Positions 47,253-56,009 of a stretch of DNA of 64,000 nt are shown here, one piece after another. The stretch spans positions 1-64,000 of the forward strand of contig NZ_JAHWFK010000058.1 in the NCBI RefSeq assembly GCF_019710575.1, in the 5' to 3' direction. The notes beneath the pieces were generated by a model. That model had not been told where the DNA came from. It searched no databases and saw only the letters and a program-made list of their open reading frames with translations. Position 1 is the stretch's first letter; the number at the start of each line of letters is the position of its first letter. Source of the DNA: Paractinoplanes polyasparticus. Its GTDB lineage: Bacteria; Actinomycetota; Actinomycetes; Mycobacteriales; Micromonosporaceae. A program made the translations under genes and the position numbers.

Positions 47253-47990
47253 ATGGGTGACGGCCGGGCAGTGTTCACTCTCGACTTCGGCGCGGGCCGC
47301 CAGGCCCTGGCCGCCCGGGTGTCCGACCGGGAGGGTCTCGAGGCGGCCGTCCGCGACTTCGGCCTGACCGGCCCCCGGACCGCAGTGGCGATCGTGGGCG
47401 GGGCCAACGGCATGACCGACACCGACATGGAACGAATCAGCGCGGTGGTGGCGCTGGCCTTGCTGCCCACCTTCGCCGCCACCCGCGCCGTCGTCGTCGA
47501 CGGCGGCACCGACGTCGGCGTGATGCGCCTGATGGGCCGCGCCCGCGACACCTTTCCCCTGGTCGGTGTGGCGGTCGAACAGACCGTCGTGCTGCCCGGC
47601 GGATCCGCCGGGCCGGGCGACCCGGCTCCCTTGGAGTCGCACCACTCGCACTTCGTGCTGGTCCCCGGCACCGCATGGGGCGAGGAGGCCCCCTGGCTGG
47701 CCGACACCGCCACCGTCGTGGCCGGCTCCGCCCCGTCGGCGACCGTGCTGATCAACGGCGGCCCGATCTCGGCCGGCGACGCCGCCGAAAGCCTGCGCTC
47801 CCGTCGCCCGGTGCTGGTGCTGGCCGGCACGGGCCGCCTGGCCGACCGCATCCAGGCCGTCCGCAACGGCGGCCGCGACGACGACCAGGTCACGCGCCTG
47901 GCCGACCATCCCCTGATCCACGTCGCCGACGTGTCCGACCCGGCCGCCGTGCGTCATCGGTTGACCGCCCTGCTGCGGCCCGGCGGCTGA
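47253..47990 (+). CDS. SLOG-superfamily protein, LSDAT_prok (TRPM-related nucleotide-binding) type
   Basis: 245 residues; GGAGGACGCGT precedes the ATG. The LSDAT-type Rossmannoid pattern is recognisable: AIVGGANGMTDTDMERISAV, AVVVDGGTDVGVMRLMGRAR, FPLVGVAVEQTVVLPG, LESHHSHFVLVPGTAWGEEA, TVLINGGPISAGDA and VLVLAGTGRLADRI. SLOG proteins bind nucleotide-derived ligands such as ADP-ribose or cyclic products and have been predicted, from gene neighbourhoods, to work in biological-conflict systems. It lies between the S66 pseudo-enzyme and a STAND-type regulator that starts 50 bases downstream, all on one strand. No effector domain is attached. Confidence 0.78.
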   Translation: MGDGRAVFTLDFGAGRQALAARVSDREGLEAAVRDFGLTGPRTAVAIVGGANGMTDTDMERISAVVALALLPTFAATRAVVVDGGTDVGVMRLMGRARDTFPLVGVAVEQTVVLPGGSAGPGDPAPLESHHSHFVLVPGTAWGEEAPWLADTATVVAGSAPSATVLINGGPISAGDAAESLRSRRPVLVLAGTGRLADRIQAVRNGGRDDDQVTRLADHPLIHVADVSDPAAVRHRLTALLRPGG

Positions 47991-48040
47991 TCCCCGAAAA
48001 GCTGAAGCGATCTTGCCGGGCGGGCCCGTATGTTCGGCGG

Positions 48041-50713
48041 GTGCTCGTGCGGATGCTCGGGCCGTTCGAGGTGAGCGGCGACGACGGGCCGGTCGTCGTG
48101 ACCGGCGGGAGCCAGCGGACAGTGCTGGCGATGCTCGCGCTGCACGCCGGGCAGCCCGTCGGCGCCGCGGCTCTGACCGACGCGCTCTGGCCCGAGGGGC
48201 CGCCGGCATCGGCTCGCAACAGCCTGCAGTCCCATGTGGCCCGGCTGCGCGCGGCGATCGGCGTGCCCGCGTTGATCGCGCTGACGCCGGCCGGCTACTG
48301 CCTCGGTCTGCGTCGCGCTGAGGTCGATGTGCTCCGGTTCGAAGATCTGCTGCGCGACGGGGCGGTGGCCGAGGCGCTCGACCTGTGGCGCGGGCCGGCG
48401 ATGCCCGAGTTCGAGGGCGAACCGTTCCGGGGCGTCGCCGGGCGGCTCGCCGGGCTGCATCGCGAGGCCGTGGCCGATCTCGTCCGAGCCGGTGGGCCGG
48501 TGGATCGGCTGTGGGTGGCGGTGGCGGACGACCTCTGCTGGGAGCGCGGCGCGATCGTGCTGGCCACGGCGCTGGCCGGCAGCGGGCGGCGCGGGGAGGG
48601 GCTCGAGGTGCTGCGGCGGCACTCCGACGCGGTGGTCGACCGGCTGGGGATCGACCCGTCCGAAACCGTACGGCTTCTACAGGTCGCGCTGCTGCGCGGC
48701 GAGGGACCGGCGGCTGTGGTGGGAACTCCTGCCCCCGGCTTGTCACCCTCGCGCGTACATAAGAAGACCCTGCCCCTCCGCTTTTCCAGCTTCCTCGGAC
48801 GCGAGGGTGAGCAGCGGACGCTGGCCGGCCTGCTGGCCGAGCCCGGCATCGTCACGGTGACCGGGCCCGGCGGCGTCGGGAAGACCCGGCTGGTGGCCGA
48901 GACGGTGCGGGCCGGTTCGAGGGTGGCCTGGGTGGATGCGGCCGATGTGACCGTCGACGACTTCCTGGCGGCGGTGGCCACCGAGGTGGGCGCGCGGGTC
49001 GGGCCGCTCGACGACCCGCTCGAGGTCATCGGGCGGCACGCGGCCGGATTCACCGTCGTCGTGCTCGACAATTGCGAGCACGTCGTCGAACCGGCCGCAG
49101 CCGTCGTGCAGGCCATGCCGGGCGTCCGCGTCGTCGTGACCAGCCAGGAAAGGCTACGGGTGGACGGCGAGCGGCTGCTCGAACTCGGGCCGCTCGACCG
49201 GCCGGCGGCGATGCGCCTGTTCGCCGAACGGGCCGGCGTGCCCACCGGCGACCCGGTCATCGTCGAGCGGCTCGACCGGCTGCCGCTGGCGATCGAGCTC
49301 GCGGCCACCCAGGCGGCCGCGCTCGGGGTCGACGAGTTGCGGGAAAGGCTTGACGACCGGCTCGACCTGCTGGTCCGCGGCGGCCGGACGAGCGCCGCCC
49401 GGCACCGTACGCTGCGCGCGGTGGTGGAGTGGTCGTTCGGACTGCTCGACCCCGCGGCGCGGCGTGTGCTGACGCGGCTGTCGGCCTTCGCCGGCGCGTT
49501 CACGGTGTCGCAGGCCGAGGCCGTGGTGGCTGCCGACGGGGCGGCGGCCGTGCTGGCCGACCTGGTCGACCGCTCGCTCGTCGTCCGGCACGGGCCGGGG
49601 CGGTTCCGCCTGCTCGAGACGATCCGGGCGTACGCCGCCTCGTTGCTGGGCGAGGAGCGCGAGGCGCTCCACCATCGCCACGCCGAGGTGATGCTGGCCA
49701 CCGCCCGCCGGCTCGATCTGATGTTCCGCGGGCCGTCGCAGGCCGTGGCGGTGCGCGAGCTCGACGCCCTCCTGCCCGATCTGCGCCTCGCGGTGCTGCG
49801 GAGCTCGCGCGCCGGCGACCTGGCCGCCGCCCTCTACCGCTACGGCTACCGCTGCCAGCACTACGAGGTGCTGGCCTGGGGACGGGCGGCCGGTGATCAG
49901 CCCGACGCCCGGGCCGCCGCGGCCACCCACGCATGGGGCCGGGGCGACCTCGCCGAGGCCCGGGCGCTCGCGGCCGGATACGAGAGCGACGCCGTCCACG
50001 AGGTGCTGGGCGACGTCGCTCTCGTGTCGTGCGACGCCGCGACCGCCCTGCGGCACTACCGCGCGATGGGCACCGAGCCCGTGCACCGGGTGTCCGGGCT
50101 GGTCGGCGAGGCCCTGGTGCTGGCGTGGTCGGGCCGGGTGGACGAGGCGGTCGCAGCGGCCGGGTCGGCTGTGGATCTCGCCGTGTCGACCGGCAACCCG
50201 GGCGCCCGGGCCGAGGCGCTCTACGCCCTGGGCGAGGCGCTGGGCGACAGCGACCCCGACCGGGCCCTGAGTCTGCTGGCCGAGGCGGCCGAGGTGGCCG
50301 CGACGGTCGACGAGCGGCTCTTCCAGGGCGCGGCCGAGACGGCCGCGGTGGCGATCGGCAGCCGGCACGGCGACCCGGCGGCCGCGCTGTCCGCGTTCCG
50401 CGAGGTGCTGGCCATGTGGCGCCGGGTGGGCAACGACACACTGCGGGCGGCGGCGCTGCGCAACCTGGTCGTGCTGCTCGTGCGGGTCGGGGCCGACGAG
50501 ACGGCCGTGCTGGTCGACGCCGCGCTGCCGCCGGCCGACGTCTATCCGGCCGAACAGGCCCGCCTCGACCGGGCCCGGGCCGCCGCCGGCGAACGACTCG
50601 GCGCCGATCGGGTGGCGATCCTCAGGCGGCGCGGCGCCCTCCTCCCTCCGGCCGGTGTGCACGACGAAGCGTCACGGGCCATCAACGCTGCGCTGTCCCG
50701 GATAGCCGGATAG
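48041..50713 (+). CDS. BTAD/AfsR-like transcriptional regulator with STAND ATPase and TPR-like repeats
   Basis: 890 residues from GTG 48041. The N-terminal OmpR-type winged helix (VRMLGPFEVSGDDGPVVVTG, LHAGQPVGAAALTDALWP, LQSHVARLRAAIG) is followed by a bacterial transcriptional activation (BTAD) domain to about 230. A STAND NTPase follows: Walker A VTGPGGVGKTRLVAE, Walker B FTVVVLDNCEHVVEP, then LPLAIELAATQAAAL and a winged helix RTLRAVVEWSFGLL. The C-terminal 350 residues are helical TPR-like repeats (AGDLAAALYRYGYRC, ARAEALYALGEALG) that sense a ligand or partner. This layout is typical of pathway regulators in actinomycetes. The target genes are not evident; the SLOG and S66-like genes upstream are candidates. 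Confidence 0.9.
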   Translation: MLVRMLGPFEVSGDDGPVVVTGGSQRTVLAMLALHAGQPVGAAALTDALWPEGPPASARNSLQSHVARLRAAIGVPALIALTPAGYCLGLRRAEVDVLRFEDLLRDGAVAEALDLWRGPAMPEFEGEPFRGVAGRLAGLHREAVADLVRAGGPVDRLWVAVADDLCWERGAIVLATALAGSGRRGEGLEVLRRHSDAVVDRLGIDPSETVRLLQVALLRGEGPAAVVGTPAPGLSPSRVHKKTLPLRFSSFLGREGEQRTLAGLLAEPGIVTVTGPGGVGKTRLVAETVRAGSRVAWVDAADVTVDDFLAAVATEVGARVGPLDDPLEVIGRHAAGFTVVVLDNCEHVVEPAAAVVQAMPGVRVVVTSQERLRVDGERLLELGPLDRPAAMRLFAERAGVPTGDPVIVERLDRLPLAIELAATQAAALGVDELRERLDDRLDLLVRGGRTSAARHRTLRAVVEWSFGLLDPAARRVLTRLSAFAGAFTVSQAEAVVAADGAAAVLADLVDRSLVVRHGPGRFRLLETIRAYAASLLGEEREALHHRHAEVMLATARRLDLMFRGPSQAVAVRELDALLPDLRLAVLRSSRAGDLAAALYRYGYRCQHYEVLAWGRAAGDQPDARAAAATHAWGRGDLAEARALAAGYESDAVHEVLGDVALVSCDAATALRHYRAMGTEPVHRVSGLVGEALVLAWSGRVDEAVAAAGSAVDLAVSTGNPGARAEALYALGEALGDSDPDRALSLLAEAAEVAATVDERLFQGAAETAAVAIGSRHGDPAAALSAFREVLAMWRRVGNDTLRAAALRNLVVLLVRVGADETAVLVDAALPPADVYPAEQARLDRARAAAGERLGADRVAILRRRGALLPPAGVHDEASRAINAALSRIAG

Positions 50714-50790
50714 GCGAGCTTTGGTCGCCGGGCGGTCACGATCGGCATGCGGGCTGCGCCCGCCGGGCACGGCGTCGATACCGTTAGCGC

Positions 50791-51384
50791 GTGTCTGACA
50801 TCCCGTGGTGGGGACTCCCCCTCATCGCCGCCCTGTTCGCCCTGGCCGGAGCCGCGGCGGTACAGCTCGCGTCCGCTCGCAACGACTACCTGCGCAGCCG
50901 TCGTAAGCGCACCCGGAGGTGGTACGAGGAACGCAAGGAGGCGTACGTGTCGCTTCTGTCGGTCTTCGAGCGGGACACCTACCGGCTGCGGGCCGCGTAC
51001 GACGCCGGCGAGAAGGCGGTGCCCGTCCTCACGTACATGGACGAGGTCGGCCCGGCCCTGATGCAGGTGCGGCTGCTCGCCTCCGGGCCGGTGCGCAGCG
51101 CCGCCCTGGCCGTGCACGTCCTTTTGCAGAAGCTGCACGGCGAGATGAACCCGGCCGCAGTGGTCGGGGTCGAGCCGCAGATCCACTTCCGGGAGCTGCT
51201 GGCCCAGGTGCCGCTGGTCATGCAGCAGTTCGAGGCGGCCATCCGCGACGAGCTGCGGATCGAGACGGCGCCCCCGTCGCCGCCGGCCGACGCCGAAAGC
51301 CGCACCTGGCCCCGGTTGAGACGTCCCGCACGCACCGCACCCCTGGATGGCCGGGCCGAAGTGGGGCAGGATCTGAAGGCGTGA
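50791..51384 (+). CDS. small single-pass membrane protein, function unknown
   Basis: 197 residues from GTG 50791. One N-terminal transmembrane helix (WWGLPLIAALFALAGAAAVQL) is followed by a strongly basic segment (RSRRKRTRRWYEERKEAYVS), placing the rest in the cytoplasm, and a mainly helical body. The C-terminal 40 residues are Pro/Arg-rich and appear disordered. No family is recognised. Its TGA overlaps the GTG of the KDPG aldolase gene, so the two are translationally coupled although a functional link is not obvious. Confidence 0.75.
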   Translation: MSDIPWWGLPLIAALFALAGAAAVQLASARNDYLRSRRKRTRRWYEERKEAYVSLLSVFERDTYRLRAAYDAGEKAVPVLTYMDEVGPALMQVRLLASGPVRSAALAVHVLLQKLHGEMNPAAVVGVEPQIHFRELLAQVPLVMQQFEAAIRDELRIETAPPSPPADAESRTWPRLRRPARTAPLDGRAEVGQDLKA

Positions 51385-52028
51385 CCGATGTGAGCGTTCC
51401 CCTCGACGCCGTGTCCGCCGCCGTGGTCGAAAGCGGGATCGTCGCGATCCTGCGGGCCCCCACGGCCGACTATTTCGCCGCCGTGGCCGAAGTGCTGGCC
51501 GAGAACGGCATCACGGCCCTAGAAGTGACGCTCACCTCCCGGGGCGCTGTCGAGGCGCTGGCTGGTCTGCGCCGTCAGCTGCCGTCGTCGGTGGCGGTCG
51601 GCGCCGGCACGGTGCTCACCCCCGAGGACGCCAAGGCCGCAGTCGACGCGGGCGCCGAGTTCCTGGTCTCCCCCGTGCTCGACCGCGGTCTGATCGCCGC
51701 CTCGGCCGTCCCGTTCTACCCCGGCACGTCCACCCCGACCGAGACGTACGCGGCCCACCAGGTCGGCGCGCCGCTGGTCAAGCTGTTCCCGGCGGCCGGT
51801 CTGGGCCCCGAGTTCCTGCGTAACGTGCGCGGCCCGCTGCCCCAGATCAACGTCATGCCCACCGGCGGCATCAAGATCGAGGACATCGCCGACTGGCTGT
51901 TCGCCGGGGCCCGGTCGGTCGGCCTGGGCGGCCCGCTGGTCGGCGACGCGGTCGTCGGGGGCAGCCTCGCCGCCCTGGCCGCCCGGGCCCGCCATGCGGT
52001 CAGCGCGGTCGCCTTCGCCCGCTCATGA
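51381..52028 (+). CDS. eda: 2-dehydro-3-deoxy-phosphogluconate (KDPG)/4-hydroxy-2-oxoglutarate aldolase
   Basis: 215 residues from the GTG overlapping the previous stop. Class I aldolase barrel: IVAILRAPTADYF, NGITALEVTLTSRGAVEAL (catalytic Glu), VGAGTVLTPEDAKAAVDAGA, PFYPGTSTPTE and the Schiff-base Lys in PLVKLFPAAGLGPEFL, then MPTGGIKIEDIADWLFAGA. It splits KDPG into pyruvate and glyceraldehyde 3-phosphate. The KDG kinase gene overlaps its stop (ATGA), so both steps of 2-keto-3-deoxygluconate use are made together. No sugar-acid dehydratase or transporter is next to them. Confidence 0.92.
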   Translation: MTDVSVPLDAVSAAVVESGIVAILRAPTADYFAAVAEVLAENGITALEVTLTSRGAVEALAGLRRQLPSSVAVGAGTVLTPEDAKAAVDAGAEFLVSPVLDRGLIAASAVPFYPGTSTPTETYAAHQVGAPLVKLFPAAGLGPEFLRNVRGPLPQINVMPTGGIKIEDIADWLFAGARSVGLGGPLVGDAVVGGSLAALAARARHAVSAVAFARS

Positions 52029-52951
52029 CGGGCCTGCTCACCTTCGGCGAGACGATGGGGCTGGTCGCGGCCGACGGCATCGGCCCGCTGGCGTACGCGA
52101 AGAGCTTCTCGTTCGGCATCGGCGGCGCCGAGAGCAACGTGGCGATGGGCGTCGCCCGCCTCGGCGGCGAGGCCACCTGGCTGGGCCGGGTCGGCCCCGA
52201 CGCCACCGGTGCCCTGATCGCGTCCCGCATCGCCGCCGCCGGGGTGCGCACGCTGGCCATCACCGACGAGTCGTTCACCGGCCTGATGGTGCGCCACCGC
52301 CGGTCCGGCGAGTTCGCTCAGGTCGACTATCACCGGGCGGGCAGCGCGGGCTCGCGCCTCGCCCCCGCCGATGTCCCCGCGGCCGAGGTCACGGCGGCCA
52401 CCATCCTGCACATCACGGGCATCACGCCGGCCCTGAGCGAGACGGCCCGGGCGGCGACGTTCCAGTCGATCGAGACCGCCCGGGCGGCCGGCGTCACCGT
52501 CTCGATCGACCTGAACTACCGGGCCAAGTTGTGGAGCCGCTACGACGCCGCTCCCGTCCTGCGCGATCTCACCACCCGGGCCGACGTGGTCTTCGCGTCA
52601 CCGGCTGAGGCCGAGCTGTTCGTCGACCCGGGCGACGTGCCGGCCGAACTGGCCAAGCTGGGCCCGGCCGAGGTGATCGTCAAGGACGGCGGCGACGGCT
52701 GCGTGGCGCTGATCGACGGCGAACGGCACACGGTGCCGGCCCTGCGCGTCACGGTGGTCGACCCGGTTGGCGCGGGCGACGCGTTCGTGGCCGGCTACCT
52801 GGCCGACCGGCTGGCCGGGGCCGCCCCGGCCGAGCGGCTCACGACGGCGATCAGAGCCGGGGCGTTCGCGGTGACCGTCCCGGGCGACTGCGAGGGCGCC
52901 CCCACCCGGGCCGAACTGGCCGCCCTCACGGGCGACGACGTCCGCCGTTAG
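52025..52951 (+). CDS. kdgK: PfkB-family sugar kinase, probable 2-keto-3-deoxygluconate kinase
   Basis: 308 residues; ATG overlaps the aldolase stop. PfkB motifs: FGIGGAESNVAMGVARLGGE (first signature), VSIDLNYRAKLW, VFASPAEAELFVDPG, VIVKDGGDGCVAL and the second signature VVDPVGAGDAFVAGYL with the catalytic Asp in GAGD. Its place directly after eda points to phosphorylation of 2-keto-3-deoxygluconate to KDPG using ATP. Other PfkB sugars cannot be fully excluded from sequence. Convergent with the next small gene, with a 4-base overlap. Confidence 0.88.
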   Translation: MTGLLTFGETMGLVAADGIGPLAYAKSFSFGIGGAESNVAMGVARLGGEATWLGRVGPDATGALIASRIAAAGVRTLAITDESFTGLMVRHRRSGEFAQVDYHRAGSAGSRLAPADVPAAEVTAATILHITGITPALSETARAATFQSIETARAAGVTVSIDLNYRAKLWSRYDAAPVLRDLTTRADVVFASPAEAELFVDPGDVPAELAKLGPAEVIVKDGGDGCVALIDGERHTVPALRVTVVDPVGAGDAFVAGYLADRLAGAAPAERLTTAIRAGAFAVTVPGDCEGAPTRAELAALTGDDVRR

Positions 52952-53175
52952 CCCTTCGCGGCCGCACGGGCCAGGCGCTTGCGTTCGCGCTGCTCACGGG
53001 TGTAGCGCTTGCGGTTCTCGAGGTCGCGCTTCCACTGCTCGCGGGCACCCTCGTCGCAGCCCTGCACGGCGTTCTTCGTCTGGGCCGGCCCGATCATCGA
53101 GCGGAACCACATGTCGTCGAACGTCTCGTGAATCCACTGCCGGAACCGGCCGCGTCCCTCGGCGTCCTTCGTCAT
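52948..53175 (-). CDS. small basic protein of unknown function
   Basis: 75 residues from ATG 53175, which has GCGGAG four bases upstream and GGGAGG further up. The sequence has FRQWIHETFDDMWFRSMIGP and a very basic helical C-terminus (QWKRDLENRKRYTREQRERK). Trp/Arg content and host-like codon use support a real gene. Similar short proteins occur widely in actinomycetes without known function. An RNA- or DNA-binding role is possible from charge alone. Confidence 0.6.
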   Translation of the reverse strand: MTKDAEGRGRFRQWIHETFDDMWFRSMIGPAQTKNAVQGCDEGAREQWKRDLENRKRYTREQRERKRLARAAAKG

Positions 53176-53264
53176 CTCCGCGCCCTCCCGAGCCGATATC
53201 GTTGCCACACCAATCATTTGTACCCCAACCATCGGCCGGGCGGCAACGAATGTGAGGTGTCCGC

Positions 53265-54470
53265 CTAGAGACTGCCCCGGCGGGCGGCCAGGAAAGCACG
53301 TTCCACCTCGTTGTCGGTCAGCGTGAGGGCCTCGTCGTAGGCGGCGGCCGCCTCGGGGCGTCGGCCCAACAGGCGCAGGAAGTCGGCCCTGGCCGCGGCG
53401 AGATAGGCGTACGTGGCCAGGGCCGGCTCGGCCGTCAGCGGCGCCAGCGCGTCCAGCCCGGCCTGGGGGCCGTCGCGGAAGCCGACTGCCACCGCCCGGT
53501 TGAGCGCCACCACGGGCGATTCGCCGGTCAGACGCAGCAGAACGTCGTACAGGCCGACGATCTCGGGCCAGTCGGTCCGCTCCCAGGACGGCGATTCGGC
53601 GTGCACGGCGGCTATCGCGGCTTCCACGGCGAAGCGGGTCGGCGCCTCGCGGCGCAGCGAATCGGTCAGCAGGGCCACACCCTCGGCTATCTGCGGGTGG
53701 TTCCACCGGCTGCGGTCCTGGTCGGGCAGCAGCACCAGGGCGCCCGAGGCGGAGACCCGGGCCGCGGACCGGGCATCGGTCACCAGCAGCAGCGCCAGCA
53801 GGGCGGCAACCGCGGCGGACCGGGGCATCAGCAGGTGCAGCGTCCGGGCCAGGTGGATCGCGCTCGCAGTGAGGTCGGCGCGAATCAGGACGGGGCCGAT
53901 GGGGGCGGTGTGCCCGGTGGTGTAGAGCAGGTGCACCACCTCGAGCACGGTGTCGAGGCGAGACCCCATCTCGTCGGGGTCGGGCGTCCGGTACGGGATG
54001 CGGGCGGTGGCGATCTTCTTCTTGGCCCGGGTCAGGCGAGCCGCCATCGTGGGCTCCGGCAGCAGGAACGCGCGGGCCACCTCGTACGTGGAGAGCCCGC
54101 AGACGAGGCGGGCGGTCAGGGCCACCTGGGCCTCGCGGGACAGCGCGGGGTGGCAGCACGTGAAGATCAGGCGCAGACGGTCGTCGCCGGGGCCGTCGGG
54201 CGGGGTGACCAGCAGCGGCAGCCGGCGGCGGAAGGCTGCCTCGCGCCGCATCTCGTCCAGCGCCCGGTTCCGCGCGACCCGGGTGAGCCACGCCCCGGGC
54301 CGGCTCGGCACGCCGTCGCGGGGCCAGACGGCCAAGGCCTGCGCGTACGCGTCCTGGGTGCATTCCTCGGCCAGGTCGAGATCCCGGGTGACGCGCGCGG
54401 TCGTCGCCAGCACCTGAGCCCAGTCGCGGCGGTGGGCCTCGGCCACCGCCGCGACGATCTCGGCCGTCAT
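53265..54470 (-). CDS. ECF42-group RNA polymerase sigma factor with C-terminal TPR-like extension
   Basis: 401 residues; ATG 54470 overlaps the stop of the DGPF gene. Sigma region 2 includes LAEECTQDAYAQALAVWPRD, PGAWLTRVARNRALDEMRRE; region 4 includes QVALTARLVCGLSTYEVARAF and PEPTMAARLTRAKKKIATA. The remaining 220 residues (LHLLMPRSAAVAALLALLLV, YDVLLRLTGESPVVALNRAV, FLRLLGRRPEAAAAYDEALT) are the conserved helical extension that ECF42 factors need for activity. These factors lack an anti-sigma factor and are encoded with DGPF/YCII proteins, as here. A matching promoter lies upstream (54843-54870), suggesting autoregulation. Confidence 0.9.
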   Translation of the reverse strand: MTAEIVAAVAEAHRRDWAQVLATTARVTRDLDLAEECTQDAYAQALAVWPRDGVPSRPGAWLTRVARNRALDEMRREAAFRRRLPLLVTPPDGPGDDRLRLIFTCCHPALSREAQVALTARLVCGLSTYEVARAFLLPEPTMAARLTRAKKKIATARIPYRTPDPDEMGSRLDTVLEVVHLLYTTGHTAPIGPVLIRADLTASAIHLARTLHLLMPRSAAVAALLALLLVTDARSAARVSASGALVLLPDQDRSRWNHPQIAEGVALLTDSLRREAPTRFAVEAAIAAVHAESPSWERTDWPEIVGLYDVLLRLTGESPVVALNRAVAVGFRDGPQAGLDALAPLTAEPALATYAYLAAARADFLRLLGRRPEAAAAYDEALTLTDNEVERAFLAARRGSL

Positions 54471-54808
54471 CCGTGGTCGACGACCGGACGGATCTCGACG
54501 CCGCTGTGGGCGGCCCGCACCTCGGGCAGCAGCTTGGCCAGGGCCAGCACCTCGTCGAGGTCGGCCGCCTCGAGCAGGTAGAAGCCGCCCAGCGCCTCCT
54601 TCGTCTCGAGGAACGGGCCGTCGGAGGTCACGGATCCGCGCAGCGTCGTGGCGGTCGGCGCGGGCTCCAGCTCCTGCCCGCCGATGACGCGGTCGCCCGC
54701 CGCGGTCCGGAACTCGGCGTGAGCGGCGTCGTGGGCCCGTCGCTCCTCGCCGGTCAGGGCCTCCCACTGTGCGGAGTCGCCGTAGATCAGCAGGGTGTAC
54801 TTCGGCAT
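54467..54808 (-). CDS. DGPF/YCII-domain protein, partner of the ECF42 sigma factor
   Basis: 113 residues. The YCII-related fold has KYTLLIYGDSAQWEALTGEE at the start, the name-giving SDGPFLETKEALGGFYLLEA and a closing VEIRPVVDHG. Such proteins are encoded directly before ECF42 sigma genes and are their usual targets; they have no known catalytic role. The ATGA overlap couples translation with the sigma factor. Upstream stands the typical ECF42 promoter. Confidence 0.9.
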   Translation of the reverse strand: MPKYTLLIYGDSAQWEALTGEERRAHDAAHAEFRTAAGDRVIGGQELEPAPTATTLRGSVTSDGPFLETKEALGGFYLLEAADLDEVLALAKLLPEVRAAHSGVEIRPVVDHG

Positions 54809-54842
54809 GTCGGTTCCTTCCGTTCTTCGCTGTCACTCCACC

Positions 54843-54870
54843 GACGAACGCCGCCGACCGGAAATCGACA
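54843..54870 (-). promoter_or_regulatory. predicted ECF42 promoter upstream of the DGPF gene
   Basis: Minus strand TGTCGA (54870-54865) and CGTC (54846-54843) separated by 18 bases, as known for ECF42-dependent promoters (TGTCGA at -35, CGA/TC at -10). Located 35 to 62 bases before the start codon. Confidence 0.65.
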
Positions 54871-54900
54871 ACCCCAGGCCCTGTTCCGCCTCAGACGGTT

Positions 54901-55926
54901 CTACCGCAGACGGTAGAAGCGCCAGAAGTCGTTCGGGATGTCGAGCACCTCCGGCGACCGGTAGCCGGCCTCGCGCGCCCAGGCCAGCAGCGTCGGGGCG
55001 CGCAGGATGGTGCCGTTGGCGATCACCGGGTCCTCGGCGCGGGTGGCCGGCAGGCAGTGCAGCACGCTGAACGCGTACTGGAGCCGCTCGATCTCGCCGG
55101 CCGGGGCGGTGAACTCGTCGGCCACCCGCTCGTCGCCGATGAAGACGCTGCCGCCGGGCGCCAGCCGGGGGCGGACGGCGCTCAGCACGCCGACCGGGTC
55201 GCCCATGTCGTGCAGGGCCTCGAAGATGGTCACCAGGTCGTACTCCCCGTCGATCCGGGCGGCATCGCCCAGCGTGAAGCTCACCCGATCGGCCACACCG
55301 GCGGTGGCCGCGGCCGCCCGCGCTTCCGTGATCGAGGCCTCGTCCAGGTCGATTCCGCGTACGGTGATCGCCGGGTAGGCCCGGGCCAGAGCCACCGACG
55401 AGCGGCCGGCGCCGCAGCCCAGGTCGAGCACCCGCGCGCCCGGCGTGGTCCGCAGTCGCGCCTCCACCTCGGGCAGGGCCGGCAGCCACTCCGCGGTCAG
55501 CAGGTGATCGAACATCGGCTGGTTGAACGCCGCGATGCCGTGCCGGATGTGCTGCCCGTAGTCGGAGTACGGAATGCCCGCGCCGGTGCGGAACGCCGCG
55601 ACCACCCGCGGAAAGACCATCCCCAGCCCGGCCGCGAACTCCCCCGGGCCGCCCTCGTCGAGCAGCACCTCGGCCGCCCCCGCGGCCAGCGCGAACTCGT
55701 CGCCGTCGACCGTGAGGAACCCGGCCGCGGCCTGCTGTTCCAGCCATTCCCGGGCGTATCGCTCATCGATCCCGGCCGTCTTGGCCAGCTCCGCGGCGCC
55801 CGCCGGCCGGTCCCGCAGGGCGGCGTAGAGGCCCAGCTCACGGCCGAGCTCCACGGTGAACAGTTCGGTCGCGCCGACCAGCGCGGTCAGGAGCCGTCCG
55901 CTCAGATTCTCTGCTTCAACAGTCAT
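54901..55926 (-). CDS. SAM-dependent methyltransferase with N-terminal winged-helix dimerisation domain
   Basis: 341 residues from ATG 55926. The N-terminal 90 residues resemble the winged helix of the ubiquinone/O-methyltransferase-like family (LYAALRDRPAGAAELAKTAG, IDERYAREWLEQQAAAGFLT). Class I methyltransferase core: ARVLDLGCGAGRSSVALARA (SAM motif I), VRGIDLDEASITEARAAA, YDLVTIFEALHDMGDPVGVL and LRPRLAPGG-type strand (VRPRLAPGGSVFIGDE). Similar proteins methylate small molecules in actinomycetes. Divergent from the quinone oxidoreductase gene, with 83 bases between. Confidence 0.87.
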   Translation of the reverse strand: MTVEAENLSGRLLTALVGATELFTVELGRELGLYAALRDRPAGAAELAKTAGIDERYAREWLEQQAAAGFLTVDGDEFALAAGAAEVLLDEGGPGEFAAGLGMVFPRVVAAFRTGAGIPYSDYGQHIRHGIAAFNQPMFDHLLTAEWLPALPEVEARLRTTPGARVLDLGCGAGRSSVALARAYPAITVRGIDLDEASITEARAAAATAGVADRVSFTLGDAARIDGEYDLVTIFEALHDMGDPVGVLSAVRPRLAPGGSVFIGDERVADEFTAPAGEIERLQYAFSVLHCLPATRAEDPVIANGTILRAPTLLAWAREAGYRSPEVLDIPNDFWRFYRLR

Positions 55927-56009
55927 GCCCACCACCCTCGGCCCCCGCGCGTGCAGTCCGCGTGCAGCGCCCTTGACCTCAACCTGAGTTCAGCTTGCAG
56001 ACTCGCCAC

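Noticed and set aside
55980..56009. MerR operator before the quinone oxidoreductase
   Set aside because: CTCAACCTGAGTT next to TTGACC is suggestive, but the symmetry is incomplete and no MerR gene is near; mentioned only in the gene entry.
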